Assembly (NCBI GenBank): GCA_903813345.2
Contig: CAIIXF020000005.1
Span: 25,301,375 to 25,361,374 of the forward strand
DNA length: 60,000 nucleotides
DNA from: Owenia fusiformis
Taxonomy: Eukaryota; Annelida; Polychaeta; Sabellida; Oweniidae
Direction of reading: 5' to 3'
Shown: piece after piece, positions 47,201 through 59,385 of the stretch
Layout: the number at the start of each line of letters is the position of its first letter
How positions within the stretch are numbered: the first letter of the stretch is position 1
The notes under the pieces: generated by a model
Seen by the model: the letters and a program-made list of their open reading frames with translations, nothing else
Told to the model about the DNA's origin: nothing
Databases searched by the model: none
Translations under genes and position numbers: made by a program

Positions 47201-48150
47201 TTTCAATTAGTTGTTGAAGGTGTAGTTGCTTCTCATGACTAATTAGACTGCGGAAGTTAATAGACATGAGGCGAACCTGGTTTCGCCTCTTTCGTGCAGT
47301 CAGCCTCGGTGGTTCTGATTCGGTAGAATCAGATGATGATGACGAATTGTCAAGATCAGAGAGAGCGCTGAAGGAGTTTGTTACCGAGGAATGAGAAAGA
47401 GTGGAGTCATTGAAGAAGCTGTTGGAAAAATTAGGTAGGGCACATCCAGGACAGATCCAGGTGAAACTGCCCGCGTCAAGAAAAACATTGTACTCAGCAG
47501 GGGAAACATTGCCACATTTGATGTGTACCCATGTGCCGCATTCATCGCATTCAAGGGCGCGATGATTCTTGGCAACTGCTTTGTGGCACATACCGCAGGG
47601 AAATTTAACAGGACCTGGGTTTGGGTGGATGTCACCACTAAGAATAAGACATAGGAAGAGCAGTGGTGTGGAAGATTTCTTGTGAAGGATTCCACGAGAG
47701 CCAACAATCTTATGGAAACGTCGCAGTTGCATCAACTGTGTGTATGACTCTGTTGAAGGTAAGTGGTTTCCATGATCACAGAAAAATGACTGGACTGCGA
47801 AAACAAAGCAGAGAAGGAGCAATCCATATCCTTGGAAACCCATGACGAAGAGGTAGGTAAAACCCGTTAGCTGAAAATAAGAAAATTCGCGCAAAAATAT
47901 GAAAATACCGCGAAAACCGAATTTTGAAAAATACGAAAATTAAAACTGATTTATCCCCAAAAGGGGGTCCTGCTATAATTTAAATGTCGTTGATTATTAG
48001 AAGTAAGTATGTAAGTTATTAAAATCTGGAGGCTTTATCGAGAATAAATTAGAATTGCGCAGGTAATCGATGTAATTATGATTTAATTTTCGTAAGAGAG
48101 AAGAAAACATCCGCCATTAATGACGCACACCCAGCATTGCACTGACCGAG
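44250..48150 (-). mobile_element. non-LTR retrotransposon (CR1/L2-like), apparently full length
   Basis: Contains one uninterrupted coding frame (44424-47843). About 170 bp of 3' UTR follow on the minus strand, and some 5' UTR lies to the right. The limits are estimates: no poly(A), simple-repeat tail or clear target-site duplication could be fixed. It lies in intergenic DNA, opposite in orientation to mitoferrin. Confidence 0.7.
44424..47843 (-). CDS. LINE ORF: PHD finger, APE endonuclease, reverse transcriptase
   Basis: 1139 residues without a stop. Order: hydrophobic signal-like N-terminus (residues 7-22), a second hydrophobic segment and the 2A-like DIHPNPGP (71-78), then a C4HC3 PHD-type finger (83-134). 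An APE endonuclease follows (about 190-418; ETHLD near 225, GDFN 333-336, SDHEAV 405-410). The reverse transcriptase (about 690-930) has LVLDFSKAFD, GVPQGTVLGP and the catalytic FADD (867-870). A C-terminal region with WDPYRQKDIDMLEQVQRRAARFV is typical of CR1/L2/Jockey-like elements. All catalytic motifs look intact, suggesting a young, possibly active copy. The frame can be extended 17 codons upstream only with a non-ATG start, so ATG at 47843 is chosen. No separate ORF1 was seen. Confidence 0.93.
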   Translation of the reverse strand: MGFQGYGLLLLCFVFAVQSFFCDHGNHLPSTESYTQLMQLRRFHKIVGSRGILHKKSSTPLLFLCLILSGDIHPNPGPVKFPCGMCHKAVAKNHRALECDECGTWVHIKCGNVSPAEYNVFLDAGSFTWICPGCALPNFSNSFFNDSTLSHSSVTNSFSALSDLDNSSSSSDSTESEPPRLTARKRRNQVRLMSINFRSLISHEKQLHLQQLIETHKPDVIIGCETHLDNTIDSKWIFGQDYLSPPPYRKDRKKGAGGVLIAVKSDFISVEYEATADCEIIWSKASLSNGDILFGSFYRQPNNDTGALDSLQTSLDKLYANGNTHMKNIFLCGDFNLPDIDWEKGTIRPNSQYSNDLNEKMITITDDHCLTQLVKEPTRQNNILDLVFTTCPNLAERISVVPGMSDHEAVLCDINLKMKIQKKKPRKVHIYKRAEWTGLKETLRSKFSEFKENCESRSVEDNWSSFKSTLISSINEHIPSKTLSGKFKVPWITTRILRMIRQKQRRYNVAKRSNEPHHWHKYKSLRKLIHSEIRKEHQRYINDLLDIDESEIINENVQHKGITKRFWSYIKSKRKDASGISVLRNKDGDEITDAAQKANILNDQYNSVFTDEDATLPTMVPSQIPEMPNIKISTKGIHKLLTGLNPSKATGPDLIPTRVLKECSDSISPFLQIIFQQSIDEGLVPMDWKHANVTAIYKKGRRDEAVNYRPVSLTSVPCKIMEHIIFHHVMAHFDLYEILVKFQHGFRSKHSCETQLVNTIENIARALDNNKQTDMLVLDFSKAFDTVAHERLLLKLDYYGIRNNNLNWFRSWLVGRSQQVVLDGESSSKTPVKSGVPQGTVLGPLCFLVYINDMGNNLSSSASLKLFADDSLLFMTVESKQDALTLQENLDKLVSWASTWQMKFHPSKCYVLNIHKGKSPIMHNYTMLGENLKSVTHIPYLGIDITNNLRWTTHIQTIVSKANKVLGFLRRNLHQCPEKVKAQAYKSLVRPNLEYASSAWDPYRQKDIDMLEQVQRRAARFVTKCHSREPGCVTKALQDLQWEPLKERREAARVFLFYKGKQNLAAIDVPPYFRQQINTNTRLYHPSKFIQPSARTDAYKFSYFPRTIAKWNTLPGDILDCDSLSSFKSSYYAYVNNCN

Positions 48151-49234
48151 GACCCCATAGAATAACTGCTATTCCTTGCTATTCCTTACATCTTAGCCTG
48201 TAGTTTTCATCTTCAAATCTAATATTATTTGGGGCAAGCTAAGTTAGACAAAATGTTCCTGGTATTTTCAAATATTTTCGATAAAAAGTCACGTTTATGG
48301 GTCCGAATTTGCTTGAACTCAAAACAAACCAATGAACATTTTTATTTTGTGCAAGTCAAAAGATCACCAACTGGTAATCGAATGGATGGTGTATTTGAAA
48401 AATCATCCAACCATACTTAAAATGATAATATGGGGGTGATAATATGCCTGACACGGCATGGTATCTAGGTTGTCTTGACCCATTATCTATTTTCTTTGTG
48501 TAACATAGTTCAATGACATATGTTTGCAAAGTGACTCATTCATTATAGGATTACAGATTTGTGTACAGTATTATATACATACTGAATAATAAAGAATTAC
48601 ATACTTCTTTGATCTGATTCTGATAATGTCAGCCAATCATTATTCTATGTATCGTCCTATCCTGAAATGTGCACAATACCATGTACAAACAAATATCGAG
48701 ATTGAATTCAATACAGAATATCATATTGGGAAATCTTTCATTGAAACTCTTACAAAAGTTAACATCTTTCCTCAGAGCAGATGTGATATAATAGCCCAAT
48801 TTGCTTTAGGTAAAATGTATGAAATTCTTGACTCATAATAAGAACTGTCATGCATGTATCATCATTTGCATCCTCCCAACACAGACCTCCAGAACTCATA
48901 CCTCATACATGGAGTAAGGAATGAATGTAGTGGATGATGTCTAATGCCCTGCATTTGAAGGATGCATCATTTGATGATCAATTAATATGATTTATGATAC
49001 AAGTGATCATCAGAGTTGGTTAATTATGATACTATCTGTGTCACAAGGATGACAAGCCATTAGAAGCTAATCATTTTTATCTGATTAGAGTGATGATAAT
49101 CTTGCAAGATTCAAAGATTATAGTCATTTGGGATTAGTACTTCAAAGGCTGGTTTATGAGGAAACGGATCATCTTCTGCAGTCAAATATCATGTAATAAG
49201 GATGTTATCTCAAAGTCTCAATAAGTGTTTCTTC
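48151..49234. other. intergenic DNA
   Basis: AT-rich with several short open frames (63-70 codons) but no splice-supported exon, RNA gene or repeat that I can name. Confidence 0.45.
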
Positions 49235-49242
49235 TAATTTAT

Positions 49243-49918
49243 TAGAGGTGTCACGGTCCAAAATAATTTCGGTACGGTACGGAACGGTACAAATGGTCTC
49301 GGGACACGGTACTTTCGGGACGGGACGGGACAGAACATTAAAAATGATGCAATGTCTGATGATGAGTTTCACTTTCAGTTTCACTTTTCAAAATCACATT
49401 CAGAAATAAAAAACGTCAATTAAAATCGAATATAAAGCATCTGCCGCGAATGTGATCGGCATTTCACATAGTCTGCACGGTGAACTATAACCAATTGGTA
49501 TACCTTGTGATATCGGAGTCCCAAAATACTTCCAAACTGCCGACTTTTTCGACTTAGTAGATGCAGGCTCGATTTATCAATTTCTTTCCTTCATCCGGCA
49601 TACTGATAATGCACTCGATTTTCGAACGACGGTGAAGAAATTTACGAACAAGCATTACCATATACCTGAAATCGCGGGTCCGTTAATTACACTTTTCTAT
49701 GCAAAGAAGTGTAATCTAGGTACGAGGTAAGTGAAAATATTTAATTTTTCAGAACGAAATCGGAGGTGTTCCTCGCTGTTTATACACGTTTTTATGCATT
49801 TTAGGGAAGGAATTTATGTACCGATACCGAACCGATATTAACCCTTTCTGTCCCGTATCCCGAACCGAAGCATCTGGACCGAAATTCGGTCCAATATCGG
49901 GAAACCGTGACACCTCTA
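49243..49918. mobile_element. 676-bp non-autonomous hAT-like element
   Basis: The termini TAGAGGTGTCACGGT and ACCGTGACACCTCTA are inverted, with subterminal GGTACGGTACGGAACGG and CCGATACCGAACCGA words. Perfect 8-bp flanks TAATTTAT lie at 49235-49242 and 49919-49926. The end sequence and TSD fit hAT. No transposase frame. Confidence 0.8.
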
Positions 49919-50557
49919 TAATTTATGTAGGTATTTAAAACTGTTATGCCATGATATTTATGTCCTCATGATTGTGTTCTTCCAAAATAAAGTTTGAGTA
50001 TTGCATCAAGACTTTGTGTTGCCCTAACGCTCTTCTCGTTTTCTTCGACATAGGCTGGGGAAATAGTACTTCTTGGTAGAAGGTAGGTCTAGGACTAATG
50101 AAATTGCTTAAACATGAGATTTTGGTGAAAAAAGTATGATTTATTTTAACCTGCGAAATAAATTATATTAAATCATAATGGGTTAAAAAATGTTATTTTC
50201 CTAAATTTGCTAAAAGTCAGCTGATTCAGATTGAAACTGGCTGGTTGCAGGGTTGGTGTTTGTCATATCCTGGTCAATATCATTCTCATTATAATGCATT
50301 TGTTCCATAAGCCCCCTACCACTCAACCCATCGATACATGTGCAATCAGAAACAATAGAAATTACAGCAAATATAGCTTGATTCCATTTCGGTATTAATG
50401 CAATTTGGATTTGTTAACAAAGCATCAGGAGAATTCAGTGAATGAATAGTATTGATTGGAATATTCCACTTCCGAATTATTACGATTCATTTTTCCTTAC
50501 ATTTTGTGCAATGTATAGTTTGGGTTGAACCACATCATGGCATCTCTGTTCCATATA

Positions 50558-51554
50558 CAGGGTGGTCCAAAAAAAAGTGAACCCCTGCAACAGGCTACAT
50601 TTTTCTTAATACATGCATGAATTGGCTCATATTATCACATGTTGTAGAGAAAGGTCTAAAATTTTGGTTGATGCCATAATTTATTCTCAGTCTTAAATTT
50701 TGAAGAAATTACAAGCGTTTAACAAACATGCCTGGAAATTAGATATTGTACAAAATTTTACAAATGTGATTCACGGAAATTGTTGAAACACATTGGATGA
50801 TTTTAAACAGCTTTCAGTTAGAGATACAAGTTTAAAACCCTACCATATGACAAAAAGGACACTATTCAAGCAGAAAACACATTTCACACTTTCATTGATC
50901 ATTTTGAAGCATTTTAAACTGTTCAACAGTTCAGGGGTATGTTACCTACACCAACAGTTAGAGGGGGCCTCTTATGGAAGGAAGTTGCCCCCTGTGACCA
51001 GGAATCTGATAACCCCTTCATCAAATATCTTTAAAAAATCAGAAGAAATTTCAATATTCAATGTTTTGAGCCATATATCATTAGAATTGGTCCATGATTT
51101 ATGAAGATATTGACATTTCAAGATCATATAGGGGTATGTTCATGATTTCACTGGAAAATGTTTTCGTCTGTGAAAGCTTAGCACATCTCTTTGGATCACA
51201 ATAACTTTGCAACTAACAAATGTAGAATGCTAGTTTTAAGCCATAATGTGCAGGATTTAAAATTGAACAAAGTCAGAAAATATTAGTTCTTTAAGACTGC
51301 AGCTTAAAAAATTCTCAGGGGAAGGGTGTTAAGGGTTGAAGAATCGCGGATATTGAAAATCACAATTTGTCCATTTTCAGTAATGTTTGGTTAGGGCTTA
51401 TAATTTCTGCAAATTTCAAGACTAAGAAAAATGTATGGTACCAACATAAATTTTAGACCTTCCTCTACAACATGTGAAAATAAAAAATAATTCCTGCAAG
51501 AAATAAGGGAAATATGGCCAGTTGCAGGGGTTCACTTTTTTTTGGACCACCCTG
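50558..51554. mobile_element. 997-bp foldback element, TA target (mariner-like)
   Basis: The left end CAGGGTGGTCCAAAAAAAAG and GTGAACCCCTGCAAC are mirrored exactly at the right end. The inversion continues imperfectly for several hundred bases (ACATGTTGTAGAG-AAGGTCT and its complement). Flanks are TA (50556-50557 and 51555-51556). CAGGGTGGTCC ends with TA flanks are typical of mariner-type MITEs. The open frame at 50793-51104 has no transposase motifs. Confidence 0.75.
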
Positions 51555-51556
51555 TA

Positions 51557-54500
51557 TATGTATATGTACATACATATTGTAAGAATTTATTATTATTTGT
51601 AGGAAGCAATTGTCTTCATTGTCCATTGTATCCTATTATGTTTATATCTTACGAATCTACTTTGAAAGGTGTTCAGTTTGAATTACCATAGTATTCAAGT
51701 ACTTCGATCTGGATAGAATATGTCCTACTAAAATTGGTATATCTGTTATCAGTTCTCAGTGCATTTTAAATAGGAACTTTAATACATTTGAGACTTGAGA
51801 GATGTTCAAGTGTTACAGTTGGCTCTTGAGAAATTTCAAAAGATAAATGTACGATATAAGCTTGTGTCAATGGCGCAAAAACTATGTATAACAGCTCTGC
51901 CATATACAGAACATTTGTTTTTGAATGAATCATAGTGTCACCTTGTCTCTTGGGTTTATACATGGGAGGGGCCTGATTGATATTTATTGGCTGTAAATTG
52001 TGTATATGTTTTAAAGTGATAACCACAGACAAACATATTTAATAAATTGAATTTTTAGTATTCTATTCTGGTAGTTAGTGAATGAACCATTATACTTATA
52101 TGTACTGTACTTTCAAATGGTGAGTTAGAGACTTTTCTACTGGTTTGTTACACTGATGTTCATTCTATACAGTACCATCCCATCGTGTACCTGTACCATG
52201 TTTATCATTTCACCATTAACTAAGAGCTAGGCTGTCATGTACCTGCGTTTAACCCCTATCAACATATAAAGAGGATCTGAGCACGATAGTTGTATCCTGT
52301 ATGCATCTAGGGTTCTATATAGATTTCTCAATGTTTGAGTGAAATATCAAGATGAGTCAGGGTAATCATATATTGTTTTTTCAAGTGTTTTTCCTTAGCC
52401 AGATTCTGTTATAATCAATTTAAGTTACATTTAAAATGAAAATGTCACGCTGCACTTTTTATTTTTAGAATTTCAGGAAGTCCCGGAGTCTAGAGTAATT
52501 TTTTGTCAGTGATATTTTGAACGAGGCATAGGATTGTACTTCTATAACATCATTGTGTTTGCCATTTTAAAACATGATCATCTCATGACTGAAAAGAAAT
52601 GAGATGACTTATTTTATCATAATGCTGTATTTGTCATCTCGTATTTGTGCAAGAGTAACAGTTGTCCCATTTCTCCAATAATCAGTCTAATATATGTGTG
52701 TAATGTGTAAGAAGGGGTAAGTTACACTAAATACCCAAATGTTTGTTATTTTTGCCTTGGCCAAGATTAATGTAAATCCCTTTCTCAACAGATGGTTTTG
52801 TGTTCAACACCCTTCCTGTACAAATAATGAATATTGCAATATTATCACTGTCTCAGGGGTAATGTTTTGACAAAGTTTATCTGGAGTTGTTGATTTATGA
52901 TGATTGTTTCTTAATGAAATCTAGCAGTTAATTCTTAGTGCTGATTATGTGCAGTCAAGTCAGGTCAAATGTCCGTGTGATACATTGATTGCCTTCTCAT
53001 GTATTCTTTGATTATGTCTTCCATGATTAGGATATCTTCATTGTATTGTATATCACCTTTGATGTTTTTCTTGGAGTCAGTCTTGCTTCACATTCTGCCA
53101 AAACGAGCTTTACAAAGATAGAAGAGCATGAGGACATCAACAGGAATCTATACCATCTTCAACTTGATATTCAAGGGCCTATGATTGGTGTATAGTATAG
53201 TATTAGTGATCAAGGCCTATTTATAATGAAGTTCACTATTTTATACATTATTCTGTTACAATATTTTACAGTTGTATCAAGTATGTTTATCAGGATGTGG
53301 TTTCTAGAATCTTTAACCAACAAGCAGGTCAGAAAAAAAGAAAGAAAAAGACCAGATGAACATTGATTGAAAGTATGAATCCTATTGTTTGCTTTCCTAC
53401 GAGCTGCTTTATCAGACTGTTATCTCTATTAACTTGATTTTAATTTGGAAATCAGCAATGTTATGCCAATGTTTGATTACATGGCTTGAACCTTTGAACA
53501 TAACGAGGTTAATGTGTAATTTCCCTATATGTTAAACAGCAGCACCAGATGGTGTGTCTGACCAAGCTGACATGTATCTTCATCAGTCATATCTACAGTA
53601 AAACACTGTGATGAGCACATACCAGAACCATGTGTATGTCTAGATGAAATATTTGAATCATGTAATTAAAACTTTGTTTAACTCAGCAGAAGATGGGAGA
53701 GATGTGATGGATATCAGAATGTGTATGTATAAGTAGGGAGGTGCATGGTTTTAACATCCCATCATCTAACATGTTTAAACGATACAGATTCTGAAGATGT
53801 TTAAACAAAAAGGGTTCTTCAAAAGTAAGGAAGCCATTCCTGTTAAATCTCATCATGTGTTAGGGCTACACCAGTCTCCATGTCTTGAGGCAAGTGAGGT
53901 GTAAGATATTAAATATGATCTGTTTTTCTGGTGTTGGAGGGTTAGCGCCATGACCTGTGAACACATGAGTATCAAACTGAGCAAGAGCCAGATGTGACCT
54001 GGAGCTTGGCCATGTTGCAATATTCTAAACATGATGCGAATACCTCGCAGATTAATCAGTTGTTCAGTTATCGGCTTAATGCTCTCTCTTCATGTATTAT
54101 TTTTCTTGTCTTTGAGTTTTTGTAGCTGTTTGTCTCCTAGCAGTGTAATGTTTCTATATGTAGAGATAAAGCTCTCCCTTTTTGAAAATAGATAAGTTTG
54201 CTTGATGAACAGTTAGGCTGCCATCCAAACTTGCAAACTTACAAATAAAAGAACATGCACGATCATCTTATTTGAAATTCAAAATAGAAAGGAGTTGAAA
54301 ATTACAAGGGATTACAATGCAATGCAGTTAATACCCTTAACTCAGCCAGAAACCAGAAAGAAAATCAAAAATTCTTGTATTTTAGAGAGGACATTCCAAG
54401 AATAAGCCTAGTCAGGGTGGTGTTTTAAAGATAGGAAGGTTGCCAACATAGATTCTGTTATTTACCAGGCTTACATTTACATGGAGGAGTATACATACAT

Positions 54501-57500
54501 GAGTTGCATAGATATTCCTTGGGGAGGCTGGGTTGGAATTACTTCATATACATTTTTACATGCTGTGAGGTCAAACTAGGAAGTTGTTTGATGATTTGCT
54601 TTATTCTGTATGTTTGGATTTTGAATTGTTTTAAATAATGCATTCCTAAAAATCAGGATATTACAGAAATAGGAATTAGATAGCGAGAGAGTAGATCCGA
54701 AAAGCCAGTGGAAGGTATGTGACTGCAATTAAATATACAGAATCAATATTTGATTTGAAAATGTAAATCTTTTGATGTGAGATATCTATGTTTGTTTAAT
54801 ATCTTCATCTACACATTTTTTATTTTCAAGGTGTCTGCCTTTTGGATATAACATACAGATATTCAATCAAGTATCAGAGATGTTAAATCTGGATGACATA
54901 TTTTAAGCAAACAATTTCAGTGTATGTTATCTCTGTATGTTCCCTGCTTGGGCTTTGTCCTTTCTTTGTTTTAGAGGCTGGTCACATTCCTTTAGACCCA
55001 TCCCAAGAGTAGAATATCAATTTTAGTCTTGTATATCTCTACCCCCTATTACAAATAAAGCTTGTATATCTCTACCTCCTATAACTAATAAGGGGTGAGA
55101 ATGGATGGAGACTTAATTAGAAACCATGCTCAGATGAAATGAATGGGTAATTCAATGGGCTCGAAGATTAATACAGTGCCAGCACAGATGCAGATGCAGT
55201 CCATTTATATTGAATGTTCAATGTTAAAATGAAAATTACCAGTTATTTCATTTAGCCGATGTGACTTTTGACTAATGAAGAATTTACAAGATGTGACACG
55301 AAATGGAACTATTCTTTGTTGTTAATTGGGGAGAAAGTAACTTCTGACTGATCATCATAGGCCTGACTCAACTAAAAAATTGACCAAACGCCAACTGAAA
55401 GATGAGTTTCATGACTTCTTACAGAATATCTGGTGTCATCTTTTTTAAATAAGATAGAGAAAGATGTATTGCTACATATATTGTTGGTACATTACATGCT
55501 TAAGAAAAAATATAGGTTACGGATACTTGTGGAAAGTACACAATTTTCAATATTTTCCGCCTCTCTTTGATAACCATGCTATCTATATACAAGCAGGTGA
55601 TTGTATATATTTGGAAATCACATGCTATTATTTCTGCTCTTCAAATAGCTTTGACCCCCCCCCCTTATATATAGAGCACCTGTGTTTCTTCTCTTGATGT
55701 CTAATCAGACAATATAATACAAAGTGAGCCAAAAGTAGGTTTAGAGTTATTTAACAATTTCTCTCTTAAATATAAATATACCTTTTTGCCACCCTGTAAA
55801 TATTAGAATCTTACTTCACATGTCATTGGGGAAATATAAATTGTGCATTATATTCCAGAGAAAATGGGAAGGTTATATGCTTACTGAGATAAGTTAATCT
55901 GTACTTTGATACATTTCAACAAATTACAAGTTACCACATTTACAATGATAAATGTATAATATCTATCTACACATCCTTAGATATATGTTATTCACTTGAG
56001 GCCTGGTATAATAAAAACATATTTGCCTAAAGGTTTGGTATGGTAAGGTTACCTTTACATGCTATTACATATATTTATGGGTTAATCCAGCTTAGTATGA
56101 TTTTATCAGTGGGAGTTCGTTGTGTTCAGTTATGATGGAACCTGTTGTTCTATATCAAGATTAATATTATGTTATGTACTGATTCACACTGTATGCTATA
56201 GGATGTATACATATGAGGTAAGATTATGTACTACATAGACTTTGTATTAATCTGAAGTGTGTTTACTGCATGTCTAGGACATAGGTGTTCATTTAATTGC
56301 TGCACTAAGCAACACAGATGTATGTGAGACCCCCTCCCCATGCAGGGAGGGTTTGGAATTTGACTAGTATTTTCCCTGGTAGTGGAATCTTGACATAGTA
56401 CTTCATTACATTGAGGGACATTTGAAATGTACGTTCTTCATATTAATTAACAACAAATACCCTAAAGTCAGCTCAGAATATTTGATTGAGATGATACTTT
56501 ATGCCAAATTAATGTTAAGTATGAGAATATGCTGTTCACTTTATTGTGTTTCTTCCTGTATCAAAATAAAACATCTACATTTATTTTACCTACAGGCTAC
56601 AGTATACAGTTTTATATATTTGTTCATGGCCTTGTTCTTTCCATCCGAACCATGCTCTCTAGCAACTTCTCCACTTGCGCATGAGTTCCCACATGATAAA
56701 GTCTTCACATTTGTGTTCTTATATATTCATTAAATAGGTGAAAAGTTGAATGTGTAATCAGTAGCAGGACATAACCACCCTAATATGCTCTGTTGCCTGT
56801 CTGTCATCACAAGAGTGGAACTTGTGGAAATATAACACTAATGTACATGATCTAGACCTACACAGTCACTTCTGTTAGATCTATACACCATTTATAACAC
56901 TGTAATGAGATTTCTTCTGTTCCTTGTGCTTCTGGTATCCTGGTTATTATAGTAAGAGGTTATGTTACATTTTTGATCTCATAGTTTCTTTTTTTTATAT
57001 TTTCAGGATTTATTTGGATTTACGTCATACTGATTACACTAAAGTCAACAGTTCTGCATATAGCTAGGTTACAGTTGGGTAAGTACAGTTTGGTTCTTAT
57101 GCATTCTTAGAACAGTTTAGTATTTTGGTGGTTTGGTGACCGACTGCATAAGGGGTCTTGGTAGAAATGTTGTTCAGCCGCTGGGAACAAACAGATTCTA
57201 ATCTTCTCAGTATTCACTGGTTCTGTCCAGTTGCCTCGGTTTTCCATATAGAGCAGTCTACCTCCCAGGCTGAGATTACAATGCTACAATTAGAGTCTCC
57301 GGATATGGGAACATGTTATGAGAAAAATGGTTGGATTTACATGTCTTCACAGCAGTATGTTCGTCATTGTTCAATCATTGATTTTTCTATTTTGTTTTTG
57401 ACCATACAGTTCTAATATATTGATTAAATAAATAATGAAACACTTCTGAAGTGCTTGCTTGTTCAGTAAATATACTCTACAAATGTTTTCTTCAACTTCA

Positions 57501-58992
57501 ACTCTGTTTATGACATTTTCAATTTGAATTGTGATATTTTCAAGTTGAATGTACTTGTCGTTGATTTAAAAAAATATTTTGTATGACCAGTGACCAACAA
57601 GGTTAATTTTTTACTTGATATGATTGATTCCAAAGGGAGGGAGGGGTAACAAAGGCTTGAAGGCATACTTGATGTTCTCCCACAGTTTATTTCTCAAAAA
57701 TAAATTCTAAATAGGTACAAGGTACTATTCTCAATTATACACAGCTTCAAGTTGCTTCATTGCTAGGAATATCACTGGAACTGAGTACATGCTTGTATGA
57801 AAGGGGCAGGGCAGAAATACTACATTTACTGCACATAATTCATAGATTCTGGAATGTGCCACTCTGGACACTCTGTTCCATCAATAAAAAAAAAATTTAT
57901 TTTCTACCTCAGTATTTCTCAGGTATCTCCAGAGAGACAATGATGAATTTATCAATACAATTGAAATTTGCCTAATGTTCATCAGTTACAGAAAGTTAGG
58001 TTTATCTGTATCTATTACTAGTGAAGTCAGAATGCAATGTAGGGAGTGTCTATAGCAAGCTCATCTACTAGATAATGTTACTAGCATAGACTTTACTGTT
58101 ACTATCACTTGCTGATGCTTGGGATTACACAGCCCTAAGTTTCTATAGCAACCTGATTTCCAAAATATCATCAATGTTGATTTGAGTAGAATTTGTGTGT
58201 AAAGTCAAGTACATGGTGAGGATAGATGCTGGTTGCAATTGAATCAAACTATTTCTAGGTTAATCTTCTGTATAGTATAGTATTTAATTTGTATAGATGC
58301 TTCAAGTTCACTTCAGTTTGGCATTGTTTAATGTTTACCTATACCTAAGTTGTTCATAAATGTTCATTACTTTATGATAATGAATTTCTTTCTTTCTTTT
58401 GGAGAGTATCGATATAACCTTTAAATTTTTTTACAAATTGTTACCATAGGGAGTACACATAAAAAATGACGAGAATGTAATACATTCTGAAGCTGCAAGA
58501 TAGATATTGATCTAGTTCATGTTTCTACGCTTGTTTCATAATGAGTATTTTAGTATCTACTAATCACTTAACTATGGTACTCCTTTAAATCATCTCCCAT
58601 TAGAGGAAGTGTCAAGAAACCCATGGGAGCCCTAGCACCAGGAGGGAGATCATATTTAAATTGAATATTAGGATTATCTCTAATCATTAATATGTTACTG
58701 TGTTGATGTTGTGAGTTATTATTGGCAGATGTTTGAGATCTTCACTGCTATCTTGGGTGTTGTTATTAATGCAAGTCTGGGCCAGGGTTAGCATTGAATT
58801 CCAATATTCTAGAAACAAAGTGACAAGACTGGGAAATTATTTTAAAGCAGTGATATCATATCACAAGGCTAATTTCTTAGTAAGAACAGAAAAAATCATT
58901 GGTACGTAAAACTTTTTCCCAAACAATAACTTAAAATACACTTAAAAACAGTTGTACAGATGTATCTTAAAGCATTGTAGTTAACAACTTTA
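51557..58992. other. long non-coding stretch; possible UTR exon at 57007-57078
   Basis: No coding exon can be supported in 7.4 kb. A 72-nt segment at 57007-57078 has a pyrimidine-rich acceptor (TTTTTTTATATTTTCAG) and a strong donor (GGTAAGTAC) and could be a non-coding 5' exon. A short candidate near 53541 lacks a good donor. This may be one large intron of a plus-strand gene that starts near 43.6 kb, but nothing in the sequence proves it. Confidence 0.35.
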
Positions 58993-59001
58993 CCAATTTA
59001 T

Positions 59002-59376
59002 TACCCTTTGCATTTGTTTGACTTCACTTCTTAAAAGAGAGCTTCGTCTTCACTCTTTCAAACTAAAATAAACCTGTGAACTCACCGCGCCAATCAGTGT
59101 TAGTCCAAATTTGACCGACGTTCTATATATGGTCATTCCTTCTGACGTCATCGTTGAGCCCAAAATTGACCAATGACATGCGCATATTAAATTAGAACGC
59201 ATTTGGCGTATGTTTTTTCAAGCTCGCTAATTGGTGGAAGAAAGGTCAGCGCGTAGGTCAAAAGTGATTTATTACCCAAACTGTCACCGGTACCAGTCGT
59301 GGGGGCGGGGCTACTAAACTGTAATATGGTCTCTACTAGGCAGAGTGTAGTTTAACTAGACTCTGCACGCAGGGTT
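59002..59376 (+). mobile_element. promoter-like MITE, copy 3 (perfect 9-bp TSD)
   Basis: Starts TACCCTTTGCATTTG and ends CTGCACGCAGGGTT, with perfect flanks CCAATTTAT at 58993-59001 and 59377-59385. It carries CCAATCAG, TCTATATATGGTCATT, TGACGTCA (a consensus CRE), a second CCAAT word and GGGGGCGGGGCT. It aligns end to end with the minus-strand copy at 7931-8280. Confidence 0.8.
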
Positions 59377-59385
59377 CCAATTTAT

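Noticed and set aside
44424-47894. Longer LINE start, 17 codons upstream
   Set aside because: That start codon is TTG; the first ATG at 47843 is directly followed by a signal-like hydrophobic segment.
50793-51104. 103-codon frame as a transposase remnant
   Set aside because: It lies in the loop and arm of a foldback element, and no DDE/D or helix-turn-helix pattern can be seen.
53541-53600. Candidate coding exon after AAACAG
   Set aside because: No convincing donor and no neighbouring exon in phase.
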